Below, piece after piece: positions 44,079-53,053 of a stretch of DNA of 60,037 nucleotides. A model generated the notes under the pieces. That model was given only the letters and a program-made list of their open reading frames with translations. It made no database searches and was not told the DNA's origin. The first letter of the stretch is position 1; each line of letters opens with the position of its first letter. The DNA comes from Oscillospiraceae bacterium (GTDB lineage: Bacteria > Bacillota > Clostridia > Oscillospirales > Ruminococcaceae): NCBI GenBank assembly GCA_017560985.1, contig JAFZDX010000064.1, positions 1-60,037 on the forward strand, read 5' to 3'. A program made the position numbers and the translations under genes.

Positions 44079-44741
44079 ATGGGCAAACTTATTGTTATCG
44101 AAGGCCTTGACGGTTCCGGCAAAGGTACACAGGCACAGCTGTTGTTTGAAACTCTGGAAAAACAGGGTAAAAAAGTGAAGAAAATTTCTTTTCCTGTATA
44201 TTCCAGTGATTCTTCTGCACTGGTAAGAATGTATCTTGCAGGTCAGTTTGGCTCAAAACCTGGTGATGTCAATGCCTATGCGGCTTCCAGCTTCTATGCA
44301 GTTGACCGCTTTGCCAGTTTCAAATCTGATTGGGGCAAAGAGTACAATGATGACTACATAATCATTGCCGACAGATATACCACTTCCAATGGTGTTCACC
44401 AGTGCTCCAAACTGGATGAAAGCCAGTGGGTTGAATATATGGACTGGCTGTATGATTTTGAATACAATAAAATGGGTATCCCTTCACCAGACTGTGTAAT
44501 CTACCTGGATATGTCACCAGAAGTTTCACAGAAACTTCTTTCAGGACGCTACCAGGGGGATGAAAGCAAAAAAGACATCCACGAAAAAGATACAGATTAT
44601 CTTGCAAAGTCCCGTCTGGCTGCCCGCTTCTGTGCACAGCACGACAAATGGACAGTTATCCGCTGTGATGATGGAGAAAATCCATTTACTATCGAAGAAA
44701 TTTCACAGCAGGTAATGGCAACAATACGGCACTTGCTTTAA
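44079..44741 (+). CDS. tmk: Thymidylate kinase
   Basis: A 220-residue dTMP kinase. The P-loop is GLDGSGKGTQ (9-18), with Gly in place of the first Thr of the usual GKTTQ; DRYTTSN is the DR[YF] motif and the LID region lies near QKLLSGRYQGDESKKD. It begins two bases after thyX and has no independent ribosome site except the thyX end. Length is normal. Confidence 0.93.
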   Translation: MGKLIVIEGLDGSGKGTQAQLLFETLEKQGKKVKKISFPVYSSDSSALVRMYLAGQFGSKPGDVNAYAASSFYAVDRFASFKSDWGKEYNDDYIIIADRYTTSNGVHQCSKLDESQWVEYMDWLYDFEYNKMGIPSPDCVIYLDMSPEVSQKLLSGRYQGDESKKDIHEKDTDYLAKSRLAARFCAQHDKWTVIRCDDGENPFTIEEISQQVMATIRHLL

Positions 44742-44747
44742 TACTAT

Positions 44748-45632
44748 ATGCTAAAATTCAGAAATATTGAGATAGAAGATTATGAAAAGGTTTCACCGCT
44801 TCTGAAAAGTTCTGGCATTGAAAACTGCGAACATTGCTTTGCAACAATGCTTGTATGGTCAATGCGCCACGATATCCAGATAGCGGTGGAAGAAAATACT
44901 GTTTTTATGCGCTCTTTCGGCAGAGAGCATATCTGGTACCTGTATCCTCGGGGGCAGATGGATAAAAAACAGGCAATAGAAAAAATTATCCGTGATGCAG
45001 ATGGCAAAAAAATCAGCATCTATGGAATTGATGAGAATAATGCCGAATTTCTCAAGGAAAATTTTTCAGATATATTTGATATAAAAGAAGACAGAAATGG
45101 TGCGGATTACATATACCGCACCTCTGACCTTGCAAATTTACCGGGGAAAAACTATCAGAAAAAACGCAATCATATTTCCCGTTTTCTACGAGAAAACCCT
45201 GATTACAGGTTTATCCTGCTTTCAGAGGATAATAAACAAATCGCAAAACAGTTTGTTGGCGATTGGTGCAACATCTATAACACTGAAAACAGCTGGGACC
45301 TTGCCAGTGAGCAGAAAGGTATACTGTTGCTGATTGACCATTTTGAAAAGCTGGGTATTATGGGCGCAATGATAGAGTCACAGGGCAAAATAGTGGCTTT
45401 TTCACTGGCCGCACCTATAAATGAAAAAATGGTAGATGTTATGGTGGAAAAAGCCTATCATGAAATCAATGGGGCATATGCCGTTATAAACAGAGATTTT
45501 GCACTGAACTGCTTTACACAGTTTGAGCTGATAAACAGGGAAGATGATATGGGTATTGAAAATCTGCGCAAAGCAAAAATGAGTTATTTCCCAACAGAAA
45601 TCCGCAAAAAATTTCTGGCGCAGTCCAGATAA
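44748..45632 (+). CDS. DUF2156 family (lysylphosphatidylglycerol-synthase-like) protein
   Basis: A 294-residue cytoplasmic protein of the DUF2156 family, similar to the C-terminal catalytic part of MprF. The landmark YIYRTSDLANLPGKNYQKKRNHI at about 116-138 is the family signature, and an acyltransferase-type fold follows. The N-terminal membrane flippase domain of MprF is missing. It follows tmk by six bases and precedes a GNAT gene by 12, and all three lie in one transcript. The substrate is unknown; some members move amino acids from tRNA. Confidence 0.85.
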   Translation: MLKFRNIEIEDYEKVSPLLKSSGIENCEHCFATMLVWSMRHDIQIAVEENTVFMRSFGREHIWYLYPRGQMDKKQAIEKIIRDADGKKISIYGIDENNAEFLKENFSDIFDIKEDRNGADYIYRTSDLANLPGKNYQKKRNHISRFLRENPDYRFILLSEDNKQIAKQFVGDWCNIYNTENSWDLASEQKGILLLIDHFEKLGIMGAMIESQGKIVAFSLAAPINEKMVDVMVEKAYHEINGAYAVINRDFALNCFTQFELINREDDMGIENLRKAKMSYFPTEIRKKFLAQSR

Positions 45633-45644
45633 ACAGGAGATTTT

Positions 45645-46460
45645 ATGCAAATTTTAAAAGCTACACCACAGGATATCCCGGCGGTAAGAGAACTATGGAA
45701 ATATATGTTTGACGATGGCACAGCCGGCTTCTGTGATTTTGTATTTTCGCAGTGTAAAGCAGAAGACATTTACATTGTAAAAAATAATGAAAAAGTGGCT
45801 TCAATGCTTATATCTATGGCTGAAATGGAGTATAAAAGCCAAAAAGGCTTTTATCTCTACTCTGCCTGCACCCACCCTGACTATCAGGGGAAGGGGTATA
45901 TGAAACAGCTTGTACAGTATGCATTGGAAGATCAGGCCTCTATGGGCAGAAGTTTCTGTATGCTTAAACCGGCCAGCGAAACATTGTTTTCTTATTGGAA
46001 AAAACTTGGGTTTGACAATGTTACACAGGTGAGAAAAGCTGAAGTTGAAATAAAAAAGAATATCTGGACAAATGCCCGGTTTGATATTGTTACTGCATCA
46101 AGATTCAAAGTTCTGCGAAATAAATTCTGCAATGAAAACATTCTGCACTATACACCAAAAGGTTATGAAACTTTTGCCTACAGCCACTACGCATCCGGTG
46201 GCAGTACTGTTGAAACAGAAGATGGATACGGTGTGTACTATGTGGAAGGCGACACTATGCGTTTTGTGGAACTTATGGCCACATCTACATTAAATGCAAT
46301 AAAAATTTTACAGGCAGCCAGGGAAAGAACCGGCTGTGAAAAAGCCACTGTATACCTGTCACCAATGTCAGACCTTTTTCTCGGAGAAGGAAAAACTTGT
46401 GACTGGTGTATGATAAAAGGTATCAGTGACGAAGTATATGCAAATTTACCAATAGAATAA
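45645..46460 (+). CDS. GNAT family acetyltransferase, Eis-like
   Basis: A 271-residue acyltransferase. The first half is a GNAT domain with acetyl-CoA motif CTHPDYQGKGYMKQL; the second half is a degenerate second fold and a C-terminal sterol-carrier-like region with CDWCMIKGI, as in Eis-type proteins but shorter. AGGAGA precedes the ATG. It is probably co-transcribed with the DUF2156 gene. Substrate unknown. Confidence 0.82.
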   Translation: MQILKATPQDIPAVRELWKYMFDDGTAGFCDFVFSQCKAEDIYIVKNNEKVASMLISMAEMEYKSQKGFYLYSACTHPDYQGKGYMKQLVQYALEDQASMGRSFCMLKPASETLFSYWKKLGFDNVTQVRKAEVEIKKNIWTNARFDIVTASRFKVLRNKFCNENILHYTPKGYETFAYSHYASGGSTVETEDGYGVYYVEGDTMRFVELMATSTLNAIKILQAARERTGCEKATVYLSPMSDLFLGEGKTCDWCMIKGISDEVYANLPIE

Positions 46461-46552
46461 ATACAGCCTTTATTTTTTATTCCATTTTTGTAAAATTTGT
46501 GTTAAAATTATAATGTTATGATAAAAATGAAAAAGTATCCGAGGTGTTTTAA

Positions 46553-47941
46553 ATGAGTTCTTCAACTAAAACAGTTGAACAGAAAAGAGAAGAACGCCGC
46601 CAGTTTATGCTGGAAGGCAATCTCTTGAAAGTTATTCCTGTCATCGCATTGCCACAGGTTGTGTCTATGCTGATTGACTCCCTTTACAATATGGCAGATA
46701 CATATTTCGTTAGCCAGTTGGGTAAAGCAGCCACAGCTGCTGTTGGTGTAAACGACTCACTGATGATGATTATGCGTGCCATTGCCCTTGGTTTCGGTAT
46801 GGGTGCATCCAGCTATATTTCACGTCAGCTTGGTGCCAAAAACCATGATGAAGCAACACGTGCAGCATCTACTACACTGTTTACTGCCATGGGTATCGTT
46901 GCAGTAATTGCAACCATTTTCTATATTTTCCGCAGTCCACTGGTTATTCTTCTGGGGGCAACAGAAACATCCAAAGCATTCTCCATCGAATATGCTTCCT
47001 GGATTCTTTTTTCTGCACCTATCACAGCCGCCACAGTTTGTCTTTCACAGACACTGCGCGCAGAGGGCAGTACCACATTCTCTATGATAGGTTCTGTTTC
47101 AGGCTGTGTTATCAATATCTTCCTTGATCCACTGTTTATCAATGTTCTGGGTATGGGTGTTGCCGGTGCGGCTATTGCAACAGGTATTTCAAAATTCATT
47201 TCAATGATTATCCTGCTGATGCCTTACTATCAGAGAAAATGTATCATTGACATCAAACCAAAATATTTTACACCTAAAAAAGATCTTTACGCAGAAATTG
47301 CCCGTATGGGTATCCCAACAATGCTGCGTACCAGCCTTATGTCCATCTCCACAATCACTATAAACCGCACAGCTGCCACATTTGGTGATGCAGCCCTTGC
47401 AGCTATTTCAGTAGCAAACAAATCCCTGCGTTTTGTGGGCAGTGCTGTTATGGGCTTTGGTCAGGGCTTCCAGCCAATCGCCGGTTTCTGCTGGGGTGCA
47501 AAAAAATACAAACGTGTTAAAAAAGCATTCTTTATGACAAGTGCCATCGGTGTTGCACTTTGTGCTACACTTGGCGCATTCCTGTTCATCTTTGCTCAGC
47601 AGGCTATCACAATCTTCTCATCTGAACTGGATGTTCTTGACATCGGTATGCTGCTTATCCGTTCACAGTGTGTTGTTCTGCCAATGCACGTTTGGGTAAT
47701 GATTGCCACAGGTCTTTTCCAGGCTCTTGGTAAACCATTCCAGGCAGGCTTCCTGGGGCTCTGCCGTCAGCTGTTCTCACTGTTGCCATGTGTTATCATT
47801 ATGACACATTTCTGGGGCCTTACAGGTCTGTCACTGGCACAGGCTGCATCAGACGTTGTATCATTCACATTTGCACTCATTATGGTTATCCCTATGATGA
47901 AAGAACTTAATCAGCGTGCAATGACAGAAGGTATAGATTAA
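46553..47941 (+). CDS. MATE family efflux transporter
   Basis: A 462-residue MATE pump with twelve hydrophobic segments. The N-terminal LPQVVSMLIDSLYNMADTYFVSQLG and the later GFGQGFQPIAGFCWGAKKYKRV are the typical repeated motifs of the two six-helix halves. GAGGTG lies about nine bases before the ATG. Such pumps export cationic drugs or metabolites with Na+ or H+. It precedes mltG by 31 bp without a terminator. Confidence 0.93.
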   Translation: MSSSTKTVEQKREERRQFMLEGNLLKVIPVIALPQVVSMLIDSLYNMADTYFVSQLGKAATAAVGVNDSLMMIMRAIALGFGMGASSYISRQLGAKNHDEATRAASTTLFTAMGIVAVIATIFYIFRSPLVILLGATETSKAFSIEYASWILFSAPITAATVCLSQTLRAEGSTTFSMIGSVSGCVINIFLDPLFINVLGMGVAGAAIATGISKFISMIILLMPYYQRKCIIDIKPKYFTPKKDLYAEIARMGIPTMLRTSLMSISTITINRTAATFGDAALAAISVANKSLRFVGSAVMGFGQGFQPIAGFCWGAKKYKRVKKAFFMTSAIGVALCATLGAFLFIFAQQAITIFSSELDVLDIGMLLIRSQCVVLPMHVWVMIATGLFQALGKPFQAGFLGLCRQLFSLLPCVIIMTHFWGLTGLSLAQAASDVVSFTFALIMVIPMMKELNQRAMTEGID

Positions 47942-47971
47942 TTTAAATCGAATTATAAAGGAGAAATCCCT

Positions 47972-49054
47972 TTGAAAAAGATTATTTCACTTTTACTTGT
48001 AATTATAATTATCGGTGGCGGTGTACTGGGCTTTTCAGCACTGGGTGATGTAAACGGCAGTGACAAGCCAGGTGCACAGGTTACCATCGAAGTGCCAAAA
48101 GGCAGTGGTGCAAACACTATCGGCAAAATTCTTGCAGAAAATGGTGTTATCAAGAACAGCCTTTACTTCAAAATCTACACTAAAATGAATCCACCGCAGA
48201 ATCTGCAGTATGGCAGTTTTGAACTGGACACAAATATGTCCTATGACAAAATCATTGAAGTATTGTCCACAGTACAGGACCTGCGCCCAACTGTGACAGT
48301 TACATTCCCGGAAGGCTTTACTCTTATCCAGATGGCCCAGAGAATGGAAAACAATGGTTTGTGTACTGCACAGGAATTTATTGACGTGGCAAACAACAGT
48401 GATTTCAGCCAGTTTGAATTCTGGAACAAAATCAAAGAACACGACCATAAATTTATGAAAGGTGAAGGCTACCTTTACCCAGATACATACGAATTCTATG
48501 AAGATGACACTGTGTACAACTATGTTGCCAAAATGTATGAACATTTCGACAGCCAGATTACACAGGAAATGTACGATCGTATGGATGAAATCGGTATGAC
48601 CCTGGATGAAGTAATCACACTTTCATCTTTCGTACAGGAAGAAGCAGGTCACGCAGAAGACCAGAAATTTGTTGCGGCCTGTCTGCGTAACAGACTGGAA
48701 CCAGGTTCCAGCCAGCCACTGCTGGAATGTAATGTTTGCAGCTATATCAACGAACCAGGCAACTACGTTTACGACTACATCGTTACATATTATGGCGGTG
48801 TGAATAAAGTGCCTGCAGGTATGATGGCCGCATACGATACATATAAAGTAAGAGGCCTGCCACCAGGACCAATCTCCAACCCTGGTATCACAGCTATTGA
48901 GGCAACTCTCTGGCCAGATGAACAGTTTATGGCTGATGACTACTACTTCTTTGTAACAGACCTTACAGGTAAATATTGGTATGCACAGACTTATGCACAG
49001 CATCTTGTAAACTGCGACAAAGCCTGGTCTGTAAACGCATCTCTTAAAAAATAA
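47972..49054 (+). CDS. mltG: Endolytic murein transglycosylase MltG
   Basis: A 360-residue membrane-anchored lytic transglycosylase that cuts nascent peptidoglycan strands. It has a single N-terminal membrane segment (about 5-24), a LysM-like domain, and the YceG catalytic domain with the glutamate in SSFVQEEAG and the family end YDTYKVRGLPPGPISNPG. The start is TTG, with AAAGGAG upstream. It is next to a U32 gene, as in B. subtilis yrrL-yrrN/O. Confidence 0.95.
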   Translation: MKKIISLLLVIIIIGGGVLGFSALGDVNGSDKPGAQVTIEVPKGSGANTIGKILAENGVIKNSLYFKIYTKMNPPQNLQYGSFELDTNMSYDKIIEVLSTVQDLRPTVTVTFPEGFTLIQMAQRMENNGLCTAQEFIDVANNSDFSQFEFWNKIKEHDHKFMKGEGYLYPDTYEFYEDDTVYNYVAKMYEHFDSQITQEMYDRMDEIGMTLDEVITLSSFVQEEAGHAEDQKFVAACLRNRLEPGSSQPLLECNVCSYINEPGNYVYDYIVTYYGGVNKVPAGMMAAYDTYKVRGLPPGPISNPGITAIEATLWPDEQFMADDYYFFVTDLTGKYWYAQTYAQHLVNCDKAWSVNASLKK

Positions 49055-49068
49055 TAAAGGAAATTTAT

Positions 49069-50286
49069 ATGAAAAAAGTTGAACTTTTATCACCAGCCGG
49101 TGATATCGAGCGTCTTAAATACGCTTTTGAATATGGTGCAGACGCAGTTTATCTGGGGGCAGAAGAATATGGTATGCGTGCTGCTCCAAAAAACTTCACA
49201 CTTGATCAGTTGCAGGAAGCTGTAAATATTGCCAACAGCCTTGGCAAAAAGATTTATCTTACACTGAACACAGTTCCAACAAATGAAGAAGTAGGCAAAA
49301 TGCCTGAATTCATCAAAAAAGTTGCAGATATCGGTGTTCACGCAGTTATAGTTGCAGATATTGGTGTTCTTGCTATGGTAAAGGAAATTGCACCGGATAT
49401 GGAAGTGCACGTTTCCACACAGGCAGGTATTGTAAACTATGTTTCTGCAAATGCGGCTTACAAACTCGGTGCAAAACGTGTTGTTCTTGCACGTGAACTG
49501 TCCTTTGAAGATATTATCACAATCAGAAAAAATACACCTGCTGACCTGGACATCGAATGTTTTGTTCACGGCGCAATGTGTATGTCATTCTCCGGCAGAT
49601 GCCTGCTGTCCCACTATCTGACAAACCGTGATGCCAACCGCGGCGAATGTGCACAGCCTTGCCGTTGGGAATGGACACTTCACGAAAAGACACGCCCTGG
49701 TATGGAATATGACATCGGCGAAAACGAAGGCGGTACATATATTATGAACGCCAACGACCTGTGTATGGGCCCATACGTTGATATGCTGGTTGAAGCAGGT
49801 ATCTCCAGTCTTAAAATTGAAGGCAGAGCAAAAAGTTTTTACTATGTTGCATCTGTAACTTCTGCTTACAGAAAAGCAATCGATTCTTACTATGAAAATC
49901 CAACAGACTGGCTGTGCCCACTGTCAGCTATGGAAGAACTGACAAAGACAAGCCACCGCAGATATTCAACAGGTTTCTATTTTGGTCCGGAAAATGCTAT
50001 ACAGACAACAGATACATCCTCCTATGTAAGGGAATGGGATCTGCTGGGTGTAGTTGAAGACTGGAAAGACGGTGTGCTGTACTGCTCACAGCGCGGTAAA
50101 TTCACTCTTGGCGATGAAATCGAAATTCTTCAGCCATCAGGTGATACAATTAAATTCACACCAAACTGGATTAAAAATGCAGAAGGTGAAAATGTAGAGT
50201 CTACACCACATTCCAAAATGGCATTTACAGTTGACTGCCCTGTAGAAATCAGACCTATGTCTATTCTCAGAAAAAAAGCTGAATAA
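49069..50286 (+). CDS. Peptidase U32 family protein, TrhP-like tRNA hydroxylation factor
   Basis: A 405-residue U32-family protein. ELLSPAGDIERLKYAFEYGADAVYLG at the start and IECFVHGAMCMSFSGRCLLS-HYL with RGECAQPCR are the U32 signature with the conserved Cys residues. The TrhP proteins of B. subtilis and E. coli, of this group, hydroxylate wobble uridine in tRNA with prephenate; the mltG neighbour fits. AAAGGAAA precedes the ATG. It is the last gene of the operon. Confidence 0.85.
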   Translation: MKKVELLSPAGDIERLKYAFEYGADAVYLGAEEYGMRAAPKNFTLDQLQEAVNIANSLGKKIYLTLNTVPTNEEVGKMPEFIKKVADIGVHAVIVADIGVLAMVKEIAPDMEVHVSTQAGIVNYVSANAAYKLGAKRVVLARELSFEDIITIRKNTPADLDIECFVHGAMCMSFSGRCLLSHYLTNRDANRGECAQPCRWEWTLHEKTRPGMEYDIGENEGGTYIMNANDLCMGPYVDMLVEAGISSLKIEGRAKSFYYVASVTSAYRKAIDSYYENPTDWLCPLSAMEELTKTSHRRYSTGFYFGPENAIQTTDTSSYVREWDLLGVVEDWKDGVLYCSQRGKFTLGDEIEILQPSGDTIKFTPNWIKNAEGENVESTPHSKMAFTVDCPVEIRPMSILRKKAE

Positions 50287-50292
50287 AAAATC

Positions 50293-50322
50293 AGGCGACA
50301 CTTTAAAGTGTCGCCTTTGTTT
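50293..50322. terminator. Bidirectional terminator
   Basis: AGGCGACACTT / AAGTGTCGCCT with a TA loop between convergent genes; T-rich on both sides. Confidence 0.9.
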
Positions 50323-51160
50323 ATATTATAGTGTAGTTACCATAGATAAATTGATACAGATTATCGCTAAAAAGTTGTTCATAGGTTATGTTGAACACCC
50401 CTTCAAACAACCCGTGTGTTATTGATATATTTTTAAAAGGAATCTTATATTCTGTTACGATTTCTTTTACTTCAAGACAGCGGTTATACAGATTATCAAC
50501 AACTGTTCTATAAGATTCTTTTACAGCTTCAGCGTCCTGATTCATATTATAACTTATACCATCATTAAATCTGAAATATACCTGTCCATATTCCTTTGCC
50601 AGTTCTTCCATAGTATATTCCTGGGTTATGTCAAGAACAGGACCACTATACGGCTCAATATGTGATATGTGGTTGTTATGATACATAAAATCTGCATCTG
50701 CGTGGCTTTCATTCATAACAGCTTCCAATGATGTAGAATGTTTAGGTATACCGTTGTTATATTCTTCAGTGAATATATTTTTTATGAAGTTTGAATATTC
50801 CTGTTCCAGCTTTTCATAAATCATAGCGCCTTTTAAGTATCTGTCACTGCAACTGTCATATATCATATTTTTGTCCTTGTCATATACAAAATAAATATAT
50901 GTATCAGGTTGGTTTGTTTTGGTGTAATAAACCTGCCAGCTGCCGTCTGTTGGAATATATGTTTGCGATGCTTTATCAAAATAGCTTATGTCTGCCCTGA
51001 TAAAATAAGCATCTGTTGTTCTTTTAAATTCATCCTGTAAATCAGGGTATGTCTGTTGCAGGTACAGGTCGCTTTCTTTGTTCAGCTTGTTTGCATCCAG
51101 AGGGTTTCCTTTTTCATAGATGTAGAAAAATGCAAAAACAACAAGCATCACAGCAATCAA
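50321..51160 (-). CDS. YfjL-like membrane-anchored protein with apparent 5' frameshift
   Basis: A 279-residue frame opened here at TTG 51160. Upstream on this strand the only good start is ATG 51206, eight bases after AAGGAGG, but it reads MKEVKK and stops. One base fewer in the six-A run at 51194-51189 would join MKEVK to NNKSNIIIVFLIAVML, giving a complete N-terminus and membrane anchor. After the anchor comes EKGNPLDANKLNKESDLYLQ and TYPDL, the same GNP...Y.YPD pattern as the two products near 23.5-24.6 kb. Either the frame is broken, is variable, or the sequence carries one extra A. Function unknown. Confidence 0.62.
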   Translation of the reverse strand: MIAVMLVVFAFFYIYEKGNPLDANKLNKESDLYLQQTYPDLQDEFKRTTDAYFIRADISYFDKASQTYIPTDGSWQVYYTKTNQPDTYIYFVYDKDKNMIYDSCSDRYLKGAMIYEKLEQEYSNFIKNIFTEEYNNGIPKHSTSLEAVMNESHADADFMYHNNHISHIEPYSGPVLDITQEYTMEELAKEYGQVYFRFNDGISYNMNQDAEAVKESYRTVVDNLYNRCLEVKEIVTEYKIPFKNISITHGLFEGVFNITYEQLFSDNLYQFIYGNYTII

Positions 51161-51188
51161 AAATACAATTATAATATTGCTTTTATTA

Positions 51189-51194
51189 TTTTTT
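51189..51194 (-). other. Six-A run at the suspected frameshift
   Basis: A homopolymer in codons 5-6 of the reading frame that starts at 51206; length change by one base restores the frame to the 279-residue body. Confidence 0.55.
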
Positions 51195-51206
51195 AACTTC
51201 TTTCAT

Positions 51207-51504
51207 ATTAATCCTCCTTATTGTAACTATTGTAGCTATTATATATTAAAATAACCGTTATTCAAAGCCCGGAAATAATCCTTTCAATATAATAACTTGG
51301 ATAATATATGGTAGGGGGACATTTTTTTAGCATTTTAATGGTAATAAAAATATTTTTTGAAATTTGAACCGTCAACATTAAAAATGTGCGCCAGTGTAAA
51401 ACATTTGTATTAATTATTATACATTTTGCATATTGAAAACCTTTGAAGGATATTCTATTATATAGATATTGTAAAAAATGTATGTTATAGAGAGGTATAT
51501 GTAA
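51207..51504. other. Divergent intergenic region
   Basis: Contains AGGAGG for the minus gene (51213-51219), a candidate minus promoter TTGAAT (51265-51260)-16-TATAAT (51243-51238), and a plus promoter for the ACT operon. The centre (51290-51420) is AT-rich and I see no gene in it. Confidence 0.55.
51433..51461 (+). promoter_or_regulatory. Promoter of ACT-domain operon
   Basis: TTGAAA (51433-51438), 17 bp, TATTAT (51456-51461). Confidence 0.6.
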
Positions 51505-51939
51505 ATGGCAAAAAGATTTTTGTTGGTTGACAGTGATGTGTTGCCAGATGTTTTTATGAAAGTAGTACGTGCAAAGGAACTTCTGGCTTCAGGCGCAGTT
51601 AAAAACCTGTCTGCGGCGGCAAAAGAAGTGGATATTTCCCGCAGTGCGCTGTATAAATATAAAGACAAAATTTTTGATGTAAGCGAAACAAAAACAGTTG
51701 TGGCAGTTCATGTTGTTCTTATGGATGAACTGGGCGCATTGCAGAAACTTCTGCGGATTATTGCAAATTTCAATGTAAGTATTGTTACAATCACACAGGC
51801 TGCCCCTGTTGATGGCACAGCCGCTGTTTCACTTACACTTAAAGTTAAAGATATGATAGGTGATGTGGATTCTCTGGTTGAAGAAATGAAGAAACATTCC
51901 TTTGTTGTTACTGCAAAACGCATTATGCAGGACGTTTAA
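51505..51939 (+). CDS. ACT domain protein with N-terminal HTH (PheB/UPF0735 type)
   Basis: A 144-residue protein. The first half is a helix-turn-helix-like stretch (LSAAAKEVDISRSALYKYKDKI) and the second an ACT domain (HVVLMDELGALQKLLRIIANFN...ITITQ), which binds amino acids in regulatory proteins. The UPF0735/PheB group is usually linked with aspartate-family or aromatic amino acid synthesis genes. AGAGG precedes the ATG. It is two bases before a truncated aspartokinase homologue and must be co-translated. Confidence 0.85.
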   Translation: MAKRFLLVDSDVLPDVFMKVVRAKELLASGAVKNLSAAAKEVDISRSALYKYKDKIFDVSETKTVVAVHVVLMDELGALQKLLRIIANFNVSIVTITQAAPVDGTAAVSLTLKVKDMIGDVDSLVEEMKKHSFVVTAKRIMQDV

Positions 51940-51941
51940 TT

Positions 51942-52913
51942 ATGGCATTTGTTGTTAAATATATAGGCAACTGCGCAAAAAACAGTGTTGATATACGTCC
52001 TTTGCTGACAGAAGATTTGCAAACAGGCAATAAAATATTGCTGGTATGTGAAAAACAGTATGGTGCCAGATATTACGGTGATGATATTACTGTGATAGAT
52101 TCTGTACAGGATGTACAGGGGGCAAAAACTTCGCTTATGCTGTTGCTTACAGAAAAAGATGCCAGACTTCTTGCTGTTGACTGTGCTGCCGTGCTGAAAG
52201 CCGCAGAGTGCCAGGTTTATATCAGATATGACGGTATCTATACTGCTGACCCTGCTGTTACACCATATGCCGCCAGACTGGAAAAAATAGACTATGACGA
52301 AGTTATAGAACTTTGTACCAGCGGCTATACCGGTGTGGATATGCAGATGGTGGAATCAGCCAAGAAACAGGGGGTACAGCTTAATGTACGTTCTTTCGAA
52401 CAGCCACAGAGCAAGGGTACTGTCATCAAAGAAGTGATGGCACTGGGGACGGCCACAGTAAAAGGTATTATAAAAGAACCGGATATCTGCATCGTTTCAC
52501 TGCGAGATATACCTGATAAACCTGGTTCATCTTACTTTATTTTCCAGGCAGTCAGCGATGCCGGTGTAAACGTGGATATGATTTCTTTGCCCGCCTCTGA
52601 TTATGGCCAGCAGGACATCAGTTTTACTATCCACAAAGAAGACAAGCTGACAGTGGAAAAAGTGCTGAAAGAAAAACAGGCTGAACTTGGCTTTTCCCAT
52701 ATATCCATAAAAGATAATGTGGCAAAAATTTCCGTTGTTGGCAGCGGGGTAAAAACCAGTAAGGGTGTGGCCGCCACTGTTTTCAGACTACTGTATGAAA
52801 ACAATATAAACCTACGCCTTATCAGCACCAGCGAAATAAAGATTGCGGTTTTTGTAGACAAATCATCTGCTGATCTGGCTGTTGAAAAAATTCATGAATA
52901 TTTTATCAGATAG
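51942..52913 (+). CDS. Truncated aspartokinase-like protein with two ACT domains
   Basis: A 323-residue protein; normal aspartokinases are about 400. The C-terminal two-thirds match aspartokinase: GIYTADPAVTPYAARLEKIDYDEVIEL, then VQLNVRSFEQPQSKGTVI and two ACT domains (about 180-323; SLRDIPDKPGSSYFIFQ and ISVVGSGVKTSKGVAATVF). The N-terminal kinase half is shortened by roughly 70-80 residues and the invariant KFGGTS is replaced by KYIGNC. ATP phosphorylation of aspartate is therefore unlikely, and a sensing role for lysine or threonine is more probable. It is coupled to the preceding ACT/HTH gene. Confidence 0.8.
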   Translation: MAFVVKYIGNCAKNSVDIRPLLTEDLQTGNKILLVCEKQYGARYYGDDITVIDSVQDVQGAKTSLMLLLTEKDARLLAVDCAAVLKAAECQVYIRYDGIYTADPAVTPYAARLEKIDYDEVIELCTSGYTGVDMQMVESAKKQGVQLNVRSFEQPQSKGTVIKEVMALGTATVKGIIKEPDICIVSLRDIPDKPGSSYFIFQAVSDAGVNVDMISLPASDYGQQDISFTIHKEDKLTVEKVLKEKQAELGFSHISIKDNVAKISVVGSGVKTSKGVAATVFRLLYENNINLRLISTSEIKIAVFVDKSSADLAVEKIHEYFIR

Positions 52914-52988
52914 GCTCTTAAATTGTATTATCCCTTTAGCGGGTGATAGTATAACAACCACAACATATATTGAATAATGATATTCAAT

Positions 52989-53032
52989 ACCCCTCTATGA
53001 TACTGAACATAGTGTTATAAGGGGTTTTTTTA
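52989..53032 (+). terminator. Terminator of ACT-domain operon
   Basis: ACCCCT...AGGGGT with an inner TATGATAC/GTGTTATA helix including G-U pairs, and a run of seven T. Confidence 0.85.
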
Positions 53033-53053
53033 TGCCGTTTTTTCAAAATATCT

